From Chryseobacterium gleum (GTDB taxonomy: Bacteria; Bacteroidota; Bacteroidia; Flavobacteriales; Flavobacteriaceae), in contig CAMCVI010000002.1 of the NCBI GenBank assembly GCA_945881885.1, positions 142,717 through 206,716 of the forward strand: DNA of 64,000 bases. Reading direction: 5' to 3'. Position 1 is the first letter of the stretch, and each line of letters begins with the position of its first letter. Below, piece by piece: positions 45,868 through 54,756 of the stretch. The position numbers and the translations under genes were made by a program. The notes under the pieces were generated by a model. That model was not told the DNA's origin. It saw only the letters and a program-made list of their open reading frames with translations, and searched no databases.

Positions 45868-46725
45868 TTAATTATTTAATGCTTCCGCACCACCCACAAT
45901 TTCTAAGATTTCTCCTGTAATTGCTGCCTGACGTGCTTTGTTATATGTTAATTTCAATTGATTTCTTAAATCAGTTGCATTATCTGTTGCTTTGTGCATT
46001 GCCGTCATACGTGCGCCGTGCTCTGCTGCGAAAGAATCTCTAACTGCCTTGTACAATTGAGTTTTTAACGATTTTGGAATCAATTCTAATACAATTTCTT
46101 CTTTTGATGGTTCAAAAATATAATCGGATGCAATAGCTGCAGCGCCTTTAATTGGTGCTAATGGCAAAAATTGTTCGTTTACAACATATTGTGTAGCTGC
46201 ATTTACAAACTGATTGTAAACCAATTCTACTTTATCATATTCACCATCTAAAAACAAATGCGTTAATGATTGCGCGATTTCTGCAGTGTTATCAAAAGTT
46301 AGATCATCATAAATATCACTTCTGTTAGCTACAACATAATTTGATTTGTGCAAGCCGTCATTAGCTTTTTTACCAATAGCAAAAACACCAACATTATCGT
46401 GTCCGTAGGTATCAGATAAAATTCTAACTTGTTTTATGACATTGTTGTTAAGTGCACCACATAAACCTCTGTTAGAAGTTATTGCCACAACTAAAACTTT
46501 TTTCACTTCTCTTTGAGTAGTATATTCAGCAGCAACATCACCTTCTAAAGAAGCGCTTAAACTTTGAATTAACTCTGTTAATTTTTCAGAATAAGGACGC
46601 ATTGCAGTAATAGCATCTTGTGCTTTTTTTAATTTAGCAGCCGAAACCATTTTCATAGCAGAAGTGATTTGCATCGTTGACGATACAGATACAATTCTAT
46701 TACGTATTTCTTTTAAGTTTGCCAT
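45868..46725 (-). CDS. atpG: ATP synthase F1 gamma subunit
   Basis: Central rotating shaft of F1. The 285 residues start MANLKEIRNRIVSVSSTMQITSAMKMVSAAKLKKAQ in segments, with SNRGLCGALNNNV in the middle and the C-terminal NKARQAAITGEILEIVGGAEAL, all diagnostic. Last gene of the atpBEFHAG set. Confidence 0.97.
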   Translation of the reverse strand: MANLKEIRNRIVSVSSTMQITSAMKMVSAAKLKKAQDAITAMRPYSEKLTELIQSLSASLEGDVAAEYTTQREVKKVLVVAITSNRGLCGALNNNVIKQVRILSDTYGHDNVGVFAIGKKANDGLHKSNYVVANRSDIYDDLTFDNTAEIAQSLTHLFLDGEYDKVELVYNQFVNAATQYVVNEQFLPLAPIKGAAAIASDYIFEPSKEEIVLELIPKSLKTQLYKAVRDSFAAEHGARMTAMHKATDNATDLRNQLKLTYNKARQAAITGEILEIVGGAEALNN

Positions 46726-46811
46726 TTTTATTGGGTATTGGGTGTTGGGTTTAAGGTGTTGGGTACCAGTTTTACCTAATGCCCAAAACCTTTTACCTTA
46801 TACCTAATTAA

Positions 46812-48386
46812 TTAGTATTTTGCAGAAATTTCTTTTGCAGCAGCTTCTAATACATTTGTGATGTTATCATCAAATTTACCAGCTTTTAATGCATCTAAAA
46901 CGTCTTTATGTTTTAAAGTTAAAAATTGAATATAATCTTTTTCAAATTCTTTTACTTTATTTACAGGAACATTTCTTAATAAGTTTTTTGTTCCGGCATA
47001 AATAATTGCTACTTGATTTTCAACAGCAAACGGACTATTTAAACCTTGTTTTAAGATTTCTACGTTACGTTTACCTTTTTCAATTACATTTAAAGTAACC
47101 GCATCTAAGTCAGATCCAAATTTTGCGAAAGCTTCTAATTCGCGGAATTGTGCTTGGTCTAATTTTAAAGTACCAGATACTTTTTTCATTGATTTAATTT
47201 GCGCATTACCTCCTACACGAGATACCGAAATACCTACGTTAATTGCAGGACGAACTCCAGAGTTGAATAAATCTCCATCTAAGAAAATTTGTCCGTCAGT
47301 AATAGAAATTACGTTTGTTGGGATATATGCAGAAACGTCTCCCGCTTGTGTTTCGATGATAGGCAACGCTGTTAATGAACCACCACCTTTTACAATTCCT
47401 TTTAAAGAATCTGGTAAATCATTCATGTTTTTAGCGATATTGTCATCGTTAATTACTTTACAAGCTCTTTCTAATAAACGAGAGTGTAAGTAGAAAACGT
47501 CACCTGGATATGCTTCACGTCCTGGAGGTCTTCTTAACAATAAAGATACTTCACGGTAAGCAACTGCTTGCTTAGATAAATCGTCATAAATAATTAATGC
47601 AGGACGACCTGAATCACGGAAGTACTCACCAATTGCAGCACCTGCCATAGGAGCATATACTTGCATTGGCGCTGGGTCAGAAGCATTTGCAGCAACAATA
47701 ACTGTATAAGCCATTGCACCTTTTTCTTCTAATGTTTTTGCGATTGATGCAACAGTAGACGCTTTTTGTCCGATTGCAACATATATACAGAATACTGGTT
47801 GACCAGCATCGTAAAATTCTTTTTGATTTAAGATGGTGTCTAAACAAACTGAAGATTTACCAGTTTGACGGTCACCAATAACTAATTCACGTTGTCCACG
47901 TCCAACAGGAATCATCGCATCGATTGCTTTGATACCAGTTTGTAATGGTTCTGTTACTGGTTGACGGAAAATAACTCCAGGTGCTTTACGCTCTAAAGGC
48001 ATTTCATATAATTCGCCTGCGATTGGTCCTTTACCATCAATTGGGTTTCCTAATGTATCAACCACACGGCCAACCATTTGCTCACCTACTTTTAAAGACG
48101 CAATTCTGTTGGTTCTTTTTACGTTAGAACCTTCTTTAATTCCAGTTGATGGTCCTAATAAAACCACACCAACATTGTCTTCTTCTAAGTTCAATACGAT
48201 AGCTTCTAATCCGTTATCGAACTGAACTAACTCGCCGTACTGAGCATTTGATAAACCATATACACGAGCAATACCATCACCAACTTGTAGTACAGTACCT
48301 ACTTCTTCTAATGTAGCACCAGATTGAAAATCTGATAATTGTTTCTTTAATATTGCTGAAATTTCAGCTGGTTTAATTTCTGCCAT
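46812..48386 (-). CDS. atpA: ATP synthase F1 alpha subunit
   Basis: Non-catalytic nucleotide-binding subunit of F1. Walker A GDRQTGKS is at residues 171-178, [11 protein letters not shown] and the [28 protein letters not shown] region are typical, and [19 protein letters not shown] marks the C-terminal domain. 524 residues, as usual. Confidence 0.98.
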   Translation of the reverse strand: MAEIKPAEISAILKKQLSDFQSGATLEEVGTVLQVGDGIARVYGLSNAQYGELVQFDNGLEAIVLNLEEDNVGVVLLGPSTGIKEGSNVKRTNRIASLKVGEQMVGRVVDTLGNPIDGKGPIAGELYEMPLERKAPGVIFRQPVTEPLQTGIKAIDAMIPVGRGQRELVIGDRQTGKSSVCLDTILNQKEFYDAGQPVFCIYVAIGQKASTVASIAKTLEEKGAMAYTVIVAANASDPAPMQVYAPMAGAAIGEYFRDSGRPALIIYDDLSKQAVAYREVSLLLRRPPGREAYPGDVFYLHSRLLERACKVINDDNIAKNMNDLPDSLKGIVKGGGSLTALPIIETQAGDVSAYIPTNVISITDGQIFLDGDLFNSGVRPAINVGISVSRVGGNAQIKSMKKVSGTLKLDQAQFRELEAFAKFGSDLDAVTLNVIEKGKRNVEILKQGLNSPFAVENQVAIIYAGTKNLLRNVPVNKVKEFEKDYIQFLTLKHKDVLDALKAGKFDDNITNVLEAAAKEISAKY

Positions 48387-48411
48387 TTTATATGTATTTA
48401 ATGGTATTTAT

Positions 48412-48939
48412 TTAATATGTAAATTCTCTTTTTAACTGTTGTAATTTGTTTGCCACTGAGGCATTGTATTGTTTATCTCCGATTCTTAAAACAAAACCTC
48501 CAATAATTGAAGCGTCTACTACGTTAGTAATAGAAATAGTGTTTGAAGAAAATTCTTTCAACTTATTTTTAACTAATACTTCTAATTCTGCAGTTAAAGG
48601 AACAGCTGTAGTAACTACTGCTTGCTCAATACCACTTGCAATATCAAATAATGTATTGAATTGTGAAGTAATTGCAGACAAAATTTCATATCTTTTATTT
48701 GCTACCAACAATTGAAATAAACCTTTAGTTTCTGCCTGTAAAGATGGAAATATTTCAATTAATGCGTTCATTTTTATCGATCCATTTACAATAGGATTTG
48801 ATAAAAATTCATGTAACTCTCCATTTTCTTTAATAGCAGTTCCAATAGTTTTCATATCGTTATTTACAGCTGAAGCGTTATTGCTTTCTGTAGCGATATC
48901 TATAATTGCTTTTGCGTATCTAATCGCAGCTCTTGACAT
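48412..48939 (-). CDS. atpH: ATP synthase F1 delta subunit
   Basis: Joins F1 to the peripheral stalk. The 175 residues begin with AAIRYAKAIIDIA, and the late IIGGFVLRIGDKQYNASVANKLQQLKREF stretch is characteristic. Located between atpF and atpA, as in most operons. Confidence 0.95.
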   Translation of the reverse strand: MSRAAIRYAKAIIDIATESNNASAVNNDMKTIGTAIKENGELHEFLSNPIVNGSIKMNALIEIFPSLQAETKGLFQLLVANKRYEILSAITSQFNTLFDIASGIEQAVVTTAVPLTAELEVLVKNKLKEFSSNTISITNVVDASIIGGFVLRIGDKQYNASVANKLQQLKREFTY

Positions 48940-48948
48940 AACTTTGGA

Positions 48949-49449
48949 TTAGTTTAATTTAACATCAGCTAACATTTTCTCAACCAATTTAGTTTGAGAT
49001 TCTTTGTTAGATAATTCTTCTTTTAATAATTTTTCAGCAATTTCTAAAGACAATGAAGATACTTGATTTTTGATTTCAGCAACTGCATTATTTTTTTCGC
49101 TTTCGATTGTAGCTTTCGCTTGTTCAATCATTTTTGCACCTTGAGATTGTGCTTCAGATTTTGCATCAGCAATCATTTTCTCTTTGATAGCTGTTGCTTC
49201 TTTAATCATAACATCTCTTTCAGCACGGGCTTCATCTAATAATTTTTGATTATCTGATTTTAAAGCCATCATTTCTTTTTTTGCATTTTCAGCCAAAAGA
49301 ATAGCTTCTTTAATACCTTCTTCACGTTCGTTTACTGCATCTAAAATAGGTTTCCATGCAAACTTTTTAAGTAAAAGTATTAATCCTACGAATAAAACTG
49401 TTTGTAAGATAAATAAACCAAATGAAAATTGACCTAATAATTCTTCCAT
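48949..49449 (-). CDS. atpF: ATP synthase F0 b subunit
   Basis: Peripheral stalk subunit: one N-terminal transmembrane helix (FGLFILQTVLFVGLILLLKKFAW) and a long charged helical stalk rich in Ala/Glu/Lys, ending in EEIAEKLL-type residues. 166 residues, normal size. Confidence 0.95.
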   Translation of the reverse strand: MEELLGQFSFGLFILQTVLFVGLILLLKKFAWKPILDAVNEREEGIKEAILLAENAKKEMMALKSDNQKLLDEARAERDVMIKEATAIKEKMIADAKSEAQSQGAKMIEQAKATIESEKNNAVAEIKNQVSSLSLEIAEKLLKEELSNKESQTKLVEKMLADVKLN

Positions 49450-49525
49450 TATATATAGTGTTTAATTTTAATTTTCAAAGTAAACAATTGTTGTAACCAA
49501 CCGTTACAACAATTGTTAGTTTTAA

Positions 49526-49723
49526 TTATTTTACAGCGAATAACGCTGCAAAACCAATTCCTTCAATTAACGCAGCTGCAATAAGCATAGCGGTTTGAAT
49601 TTTTCCAGTCGCTTCTGGTTGACGAGCAATAGCATCCATTGCTGATCCACCAATTCTACCGATACCTATACCAGCACCAATAACTACTAATCCAGCTCCT
49701 ACAAGGTTAAGAGTTCCTTCCAT
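49526..49723 (-). CDS. atpE: ATP synthase F0 c subunit
   Basis: Proteolipid of the c-ring, 65 residues, two helices joined by the polar loop ARQPEA. The ion-carrying acid is Glu54 in ALIEGIGFA. The neighbouring residues are not the Ser/Thr and Gln seen in sodium-type rings, so proton use is the better guess. Confidence 0.96.
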   Translation of the reverse strand: MEGTLNLVGAGLVVIGAGIGIGRIGGSAMDAIARQPEATGKIQTAMLIAAALIEGIGFAALFAVK

Positions 49724-49756
49724 AATGTATATATATTTAATTAAACATTCAATTTA

Positions 49757-50920
49757 TTAATGAGCTTCTTCATGATGATGCTCCTCTTTAGCAGCTCCAA
49801 AATACAAAGCCGTTAACATTGTAAAAATGTAAGCTTGTAATAATGCTACTAAAATTTCTAATATTGATAATACAAAAGCCAATACAAATGATAATGGACT
49901 TCCGATTGGACTACTAAAAGTATACATTAACGCAATAATACTCATTATCACCACGTGTCCTGCCAACATATTTGCATACAAACGTATCATTAATGAAAAT
50001 GGCTTAATGATTGTTCCTAAAAACTCGATTGGTGCTAATATAATTTTCATTAGAGCAGGCACTCCTGGCATCCAGAAAATGTGACCCCAATAATTACCAT
50101 TAGCAGTAAACGTTGTAATGAAATAAGTAATAATTGCTAATGATGCAGTAATTGCGATATTCCCAGTAACGTTAACTCCAAGCGGCGTTAAACCAAACAT
50201 ATTTAAAAACCAGATAAAGAAGAAAATAGTCAATAAATGACTCATATATTTTTTATAATGCTTTTCTCCAATATTAGGAATTGCGATTTCATCTCTAATG
50301 TAAATAACTAAAGGCTCGAAAAATCTTCCAACACCAGTAGCAATACCACCATTTTTACTGTAAGATTTTCCAAGGTTTCTAAAAATCATAAACATTAATA
50401 AAGCAACGATTAAAATCATTACAATACTTTTTGTGATAGAAAAATCTATAGGTTTTGTATTTGTAGTATGGTGTTTTTCGTCAACATTGAAAGTTCCATT
50501 TTTATCCGTATTATAAATCATCCCATCGTGATGATTTATTTTGAAATATTTGCCATTTGATTCTGCAACGGCTTCACCATGGTGAAATTCAGAGGACATG
50601 AAAAAGTGCAATCCGTCTTCCCATAAAATTACTGGTAAAGGAATACCTATATGTTTTTCATGACCTGATGCTTTTCCATAAGAAAACAAATGAAAATCAT
50701 GAGAATCTAATAAGTGATGTTGAATGAATTCCGCTCTTTCTTCTTGCGCTTTGGTTTCTTCCAAAACAATTTCTTTAGTTGGAACTTCTACATGATTTGT
50801 AACTTCTGTATGTGCCGATTTTACAACATCAGTTGTATCTTCATTAGCAAAAGTAACTACTGGAAAAACCGCAAAAATTGTGGCTATAAATAAGTGAATT
50901 GTTATTCTTGAAATCAACAT
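49757..50920 (-). CDS. atpB: ATP synthase F0 a subunit with long exported N-terminal domain
   Basis: Proton half-channel subunit. The membrane part (about residues 163-380) holds the essential Arg313 in SLMIRLYANMLAGHVV and a typical last helix. Ahead of it are a likely signal peptide (residues 1-25) and some 135 extra residues rich in His/Glu (FIQHHLLDSHDFHLFSYG and HHGEAVAES among them), making 387 residues against about 270 in E. coli. The C-terminus ends in a His/Glu tail (KEEHHHEEAH). The extended form is common in this group as far as I know; the role of the extra domain is not known. Confidence 0.95.
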   Translation of the reverse strand: MLISRITIHLFIATIFAVFPVVTFANEDTTDVVKSAHTEVTNHVEVPTKEIVLEETKAQEERAEFIQHHLLDSHDFHLFSYGKASGHEKHIGIPLPVILWEDGLHFFMSSEFHHGEAVAESNGKYFKINHHDGMIYNTDKNGTFNVDEKHHTTNTKPIDFSITKSIVMILIVALLMFMIFRNLGKSYSKNGGIATGVGRFFEPLVIYIRDEIAIPNIGEKHYKKYMSHLLTIFFFIWFLNMFGLTPLGVNVTGNIAITASLAIITYFITTFTANGNYWGHIFWMPGVPALMKIILAPIEFLGTIIKPFSLMIRLYANMLAGHVVIMSIIALMYTFSSPIGSPLSFVLAFVLSILEILVALLQAYIFTMLTALYFGAAKEEHHHEEAH

Positions 50921-50961
50921 AAAATATATATTCTAAAAAATAGTTTCCTAAAAATTTTTTG

Positions 50962-50969
50962 CAAAGGTA
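50962..50969 (-). promoter_or_regulatory. Candidate promoter of atpBEFHAG
   Basis: TACCTTTG on the minus strand, 41 bases before the atpB ATG and downstream of the two small membrane genes. The six core genes could thus be transcribed without them. Confidence 0.5.
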
Positions 50970-51038
50970 TATTTTTTTCTTTAAATTACAACACTAGAAA
51001 ATTACTTTTTTCAGCAAACTATTTGAAATTAAATTGGT

Positions 51039-51428
51039 TTATTGTTTTTTATTCAAAATACCTATTGTTATAATCGTTTCAATTACTAAAAAACCCATAA
51101 AAACAATCAGACAATTTGTTTTTTCAATTTGATTATTTGGCATGTTTAAAATGGGTTTTATAATGAAATAAACTATACCCGTTTTCACAAAAGTAGCTAT
51201 CATAAAAACCATTCCGGTATTGTCAAAGCTTTTTTCAGACACTTTTTTTACAAGGAATAATATTAGATTCAAAAACACAAAAAACAGGAAAAATAAATGG
51301 TCAATTGAAAAATGAAATTTTTCTTCTGCTTGCTTCAAACTAGGCAATAAAAAAACCAAACTATTGATAGCATATAACGAAAAAGAAAAAAAGAAAATGC
51401 GTATAAAAAACAAGAGGTTATTTTTCAT
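51039..51428 (-). CDS. Four-helix membrane protein upstream of atpB
   Basis: A 129-residue protein with four hydrophobic segments (about 5-28, 42-60, 72-92, 105-125), the spacing seen in AtpI proteins, which assist c-ring assembly. The sequence is not clearly AtpI, but the position between the AtpZ-like gene and atpB makes an AtpI-like role plausible. It overlaps the upstream gene by 11 bases, so the two are coupled. Confidence 0.6.
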   Translation of the reverse strand: MKNNLLFFIRIFFFSFSLYAINSLVFLLPSLKQAEEKFHFSIDHLFFLFFVFLNLILFLVKKVSEKSFDNTGMVFMIATFVKTGIVYFIIKPILNMPNNQIEKTNCLIVFMGFLVIETIITIGILNKKQ

Positions 51429-51642
51429 TTTTATTCATTTGGTTGACTTGACGAATTACATTATACATGGCTAAAAAAACTCCTACAATTGTGAAAATTT
51501 TTACATAGTTTTCAGTTTGGTATTTTTCATCTAAATATTGACCAAGATAGGCAAACAAAAAAATAACCATACCCATTTGTGCCGGAATGCTTATTAATTG
51601 AATCCATTTATTTAAGGGTTTTGAGTTGTTGTTTTGTGTCAT
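51418..51642 (-). CDS. AtpZ/AtpI-family protein
   Basis: A 74-residue protein with two transmembrane helices: LISIPAQMGMVIFLFAYLGQYLDEKYQ and FTIVGVFLAMYNVIRQV. The Gly-x-x-x-Asp pattern in the first helix matches the AtpZ/ATPase gene 1 family, whose members accompany F-type ATP synthase genes and have been linked to assembly or Mg2+ supply. Starts the atp-associated run, 23 bases after the bactofilin gene. Confidence 0.78.
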   Translation of the reverse strand: MTQNNNSKPLNKWIQLISIPAQMGMVIFLFAYLGQYLDEKYQTENYVKIFTIVGVFLAMYNVIRQVNQMNKNEK

Positions 51643-51665
51643 TTTATTCTGTTTTTAGACAAAAT

Positions 51666-52010
51666 TTATTTTGATTTCATCTCGCAACTGGCTTCAAAAA
51701 TGGCGCCAGGTTCGATTGCAAGTTTTCCCACGGTTACTTCTCCAGAAATTTTGGCTGTTTTTTTGATTCCTAGTAATTCTTCCACCACTAATTTGCCGTT
51801 AAATTTGCCTTCGATATCTATGTTTTTACAGGTAATATTGCCTTGAACTTTACTTTTCGGACCCAATACAATTTTTCCTTTGCAAGTAATATCACCAATT
51901 AATTCGCCGTCCAAGCGTAAATCGGCAGTACAAATTATATTCCCAGTAATGGAAGTTTGTTCTACAATTCGATTTGTTTTTCCTAATAAATCGTAGTCTG
52001 ATTTTGGCAT
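51666..52010 (-). CDS. Bactofilin (polymer-forming cytoskeletal protein)
   Basis: A 114-residue right-handed beta-helix protein of the bactofilin (DUF583) family; successive short strands are visible in TGNIICTADLRLDGELIGDITCKGKIVLGPKSKVQGNI (read as segments), followed by ISGEVTVGKLAIEPGAIF. Bactofilins form filaments at membranes without nucleotide. It follows sprE by two bases, so the two are likely co-expressed. Confidence 0.9.
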   Translation of the reverse strand: MPKSDYDLLGKTNRIVEQTSITGNIICTADLRLDGELIGDITCKGKIVLGPKSKVQGNITCKNIDIEGKFNGKLVVEELLGIKKTAKISGEVTVGKLAIEPGAIFEASCEMKSK

Positions 52011-52012
52011 AC

Positions 52013-54655
52013 TTATTTGATTTTAGCTAAATATTCTTCTACGTTTTTCTTTACTTGAACCACTTTATAATCTTCATTTGAGATGATAAATGGCGTATCT
52101 TTAATTTTATAATCTTTGTATTCTTTTAGATAATTATAAACAGATTCTGCAGTTGCTTTATTTATAATTCCGTGTAACACAATCATATTTTTTTCTACAT
52201 TGTAAATATCATTTGACACTTTTACTTTCCTGTCACCAGATTCTTTGGCATATTTATTTAATTTTTCAATTAAGTTTTTGTGCGAAAATTCATTTGGATA
52301 ATTGGTTATAAAAACCAAATTATACGTTTTCGGTTTTTCTCCAAATTTTAAAGATTCCAAAACAGGAATATCTGAACTTAAAATGGATGCTATTTTTTTT
52401 GTTTCTTCGGCTTTTGGATAATTTTTTACAACTTTTTGCAACGCCATTTTATAAGCTGAAAGTCCGAATAATCTAGCTGAAATTTTTGCTTTCAAAACAT
52501 CAAATTTTGCATTTAATTCATCTCCATCATATTTTTTTAATAAGGCATCAATCTCTAAATTGGCTTCTCTAAATAATCCTTTTTCTACTTTTGCATAAAG
52601 CGCGTTAAATTCAGAATCTGCAGTAATATCAGCGTTAATTGTAGTGTTATTAAAAGCCGATGCGTATCTGCTTTCAGGATATTCTGTTAAGATTTTTTGT
52701 TTGTAAACGAACGCTTTTTCGCTGTTTATTACACCATACAATTGGTATAAATTATAGTAAGTTGGCAACACTAATTTGCTTTCTGGTGTGTTTACTAATA
52801 TGTCCTCAAAAGATGTTATGGCCAACTTATTTTCTTTAAGTTTTTCTTTAAAAATTGCGCCAAGTTGAAAACGAGCATAATTGGCCTCGGTATTTAAACT
52901 ATCTAAAACTTTAGCGTCTTTTGGCAATTGATCAATATAAAAAGAGGTTTTGTATTTCGGTTCTAGACCAGCTTCTTCAGTTATATCTGATGTTTCTTCA
53001 TCCGTTTCCTCTTCAGCGTTTTCAGTTTGGTTTTGATTTGAAACTGCTATTGATTTCCAATTGTCGCCATATTTAATATCGCCCCATTTTTTCTTAAAAT
53101 TTAATTTACCTTGCGCAACAGTTACTGCATTATAAAAGTAAAAATTACTTTGTAAACTACCTGAATTTGAGGATTGTTTAACTAAAGGTGATTCTAAAAC
53201 CGGACTTTTTGCCTTTGTGATTCCGGCTGGGAAATTTTTATCATTAGTGCTTAAGTTATCACTAAAATTTTCTCCAGAAAGCATATCTGCTTTTTGATTA
53301 TTTTTTGTTAAAGCCAAATTATCTGCTGCTTTTTTAGCTGCGATGGAATCTGATATTTTTAATTTGGTGATGTATTTTTGATAAAATTTATTTTTTTCAG
53401 TAGCAGACATTTTTGAAACAGTAATTATACTATCCGAATGATTAACAATGTCTTGATATTTTACAACATCTGTAATTACATCTAACTTCTTTTTTGTAGG
53501 TTTAAATGCCTTGTTTTTTTCTGGTAAATGAACCAAAGTTGAATCTAAATATTTTTTAACGGAATGGAAATTTTGTTTTCTGTAGTAGATATCCGAAATA
53601 TTTCTATAATTTAAAGCTGCCAAATATTTGTCTGCCGAAATATTTTTTAACGATTTATTATAGTTTGAAATAGCTAAATTATCTTTCCCTTTTCTATCAT
53701 AAAAAACAGCTCTTTGGTGATGGATTACATCTCTAAAACTTTTATTTTCAATGTTTTCAAGTAATTTATCTATGTTTTTATGGAAAGCTACCGAGTCGCC
53801 TTTTTCAAAATCAAACTGAGTAGCTTGCTTTAAATGCGCATAAATGGTATAACTACGAGGAGATTTGCGTTTCATATCAATTACTTCCTGAAAGGACACA
53901 AAAGCGCTATCTGCGTAATTTAACTTCTCGTACAATTGACCTAAAATAAAAGTATAACGGGCTTTTTCTTCTTTTAGTTTTGTTTCTTTTTTGGATATTT
54001 TTACCGATGCAAGGGCGCTATCTAAAACATTTTTTTTAATATAGGCTTGCGCTAAAACAGAATGAATATCCGCCAAATCCTGACCCGTAACTTTTTGTCC
54101 TTTAAGCGTTCTATTTAAGTTATTTATGGCTAATTGTTCGTTTTCTAATTTTAAATTGACTTTTTCTCGCCACACTTGAGCTTGGTAAACATTATTACTT
54201 GTTGGATATTTATACAAAATATAATTAAACGCTTCCATAGCAGGCAAATAGCGGTGTTCGTAATACCTAGATTTGCCTAACATCAAATAAGATTCGTCAA
54301 TTTGATTGTTTTTTTCATATCCGCCAATGTTCATCGAATGTTTCTGAATGGCTTTTGTGGCCTTAGTTTCCGCACGTTCAAAATTGGCGTTTTTGGTGAC
54401 TGCGCCTTCTTTTTGGTCTGTAGGCAAAATTTGCATGCGTTCTAATGGAAGTATGTCCCAAAAATCATCAGAATAAGTTGCATTTACGTCTGCAATTCCT
54501 TTTTGCATCGCCAGATTTCCATTATATAAAACATTATATTTTGTATTTGTGGAATGCCACTTTCTGTTAATATAATTGTCTTTTTTAGTTGAACACGCCA
54601 AAATTAGGGTAATACAACCAATTGTAAGTAACTGTTTTAAATGTATGTTTTTCAA
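52013..54655 (-). CDS. sprE: Gliding motility / type IX secretion lipoprotein SprE (PorW)
   Basis: An 880-residue TPR lipoprotein of the SprE/PorW family, needed for type IX secretion and gliding in Flavobacterium johnsoniae and for gingipain export (as PorW) in Porphyromonas. Lipid attachment is at Cys21 (LILACSTKKD). The post-signal stretch NRKWHSTNTKYNVLYNGNLA and DDFWDILPLERMQ is the family hallmark. TPR-type helices fill the middle, and a Glu/Thr-rich segment lies near 560-580. The start is a TTG at 54655; no in-frame ATG precedes it. The T9SS substrate at 25991 shows the system is in use. Confidence 0.9.
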   Translation of the reverse strand: MKNIHLKQLLTIGCITLILACSTKKDNYINRKWHSTNTKYNVLYNGNLAMQKGIADVNATYSDDFWDILPLERMQILPTDQKEGAVTKNANFERAETKATKAIQKHSMNIGGYEKNNQIDESYLMLGKSRYYEHRYLPAMEAFNYILYKYPTSNNVYQAQVWREKVNLKLENEQLAINNLNRTLKGQKVTGQDLADIHSVLAQAYIKKNVLDSALASVKISKKETKLKEEKARYTFILGQLYEKLNYADSAFVSFQEVIDMKRKSPRSYTIYAHLKQATQFDFEKGDSVAFHKNIDKLLENIENKSFRDVIHHQRAVFYDRKGKDNLAISNYNKSLKNISADKYLAALNYRNISDIYYRKQNFHSVKKYLDSTLVHLPEKNKAFKPTKKKLDVITDVVKYQDIVNHSDSIITVSKMSATEKNKFYQKYITKLKISDSIAAKKAADNLALTKNNQKADMLSGENFSDNLSTNDKNFPAGITKAKSPVLESPLVKQSSNSGSLQSNFYFYNAVTVAQGKLNFKKKWGDIKYGDNWKSIAVSNQNQTENAEEETDEETSDITEEAGLEPKYKTSFYIDQLPKDAKVLDSLNTEANYARFQLGAIFKEKLKENKLAITSFEDILVNTPESKLVLPTYYNLYQLYGVINSEKAFVYKQKILTEYPESRYASAFNNTTINADITADSEFNALYAKVEKGLFREANLEIDALLKKYDGDELNAKFDVLKAKISARLFGLSAYKMALQKVVKNYPKAEETKKIASILSSDIPVLESLKFGEKPKTYNLVFITNYPNEFSHKNLIEKLNKYAKESGDRKVKVSNDIYNVEKNMIVLHGIINKATAESVYNYLKEYKDYKIKDTPFIISNEDYKVVQVKKNVEEYLAKIK

Positions 54656-54756
54656 TGTAATATGGTTTTTATAAATAACTTTATTTTCGGTTATTTAGTA
54701 TGCAAACGTGTAAAAATAAGATTTTTTTTTGGAAGATGAACATTACTTTTTTCAGA

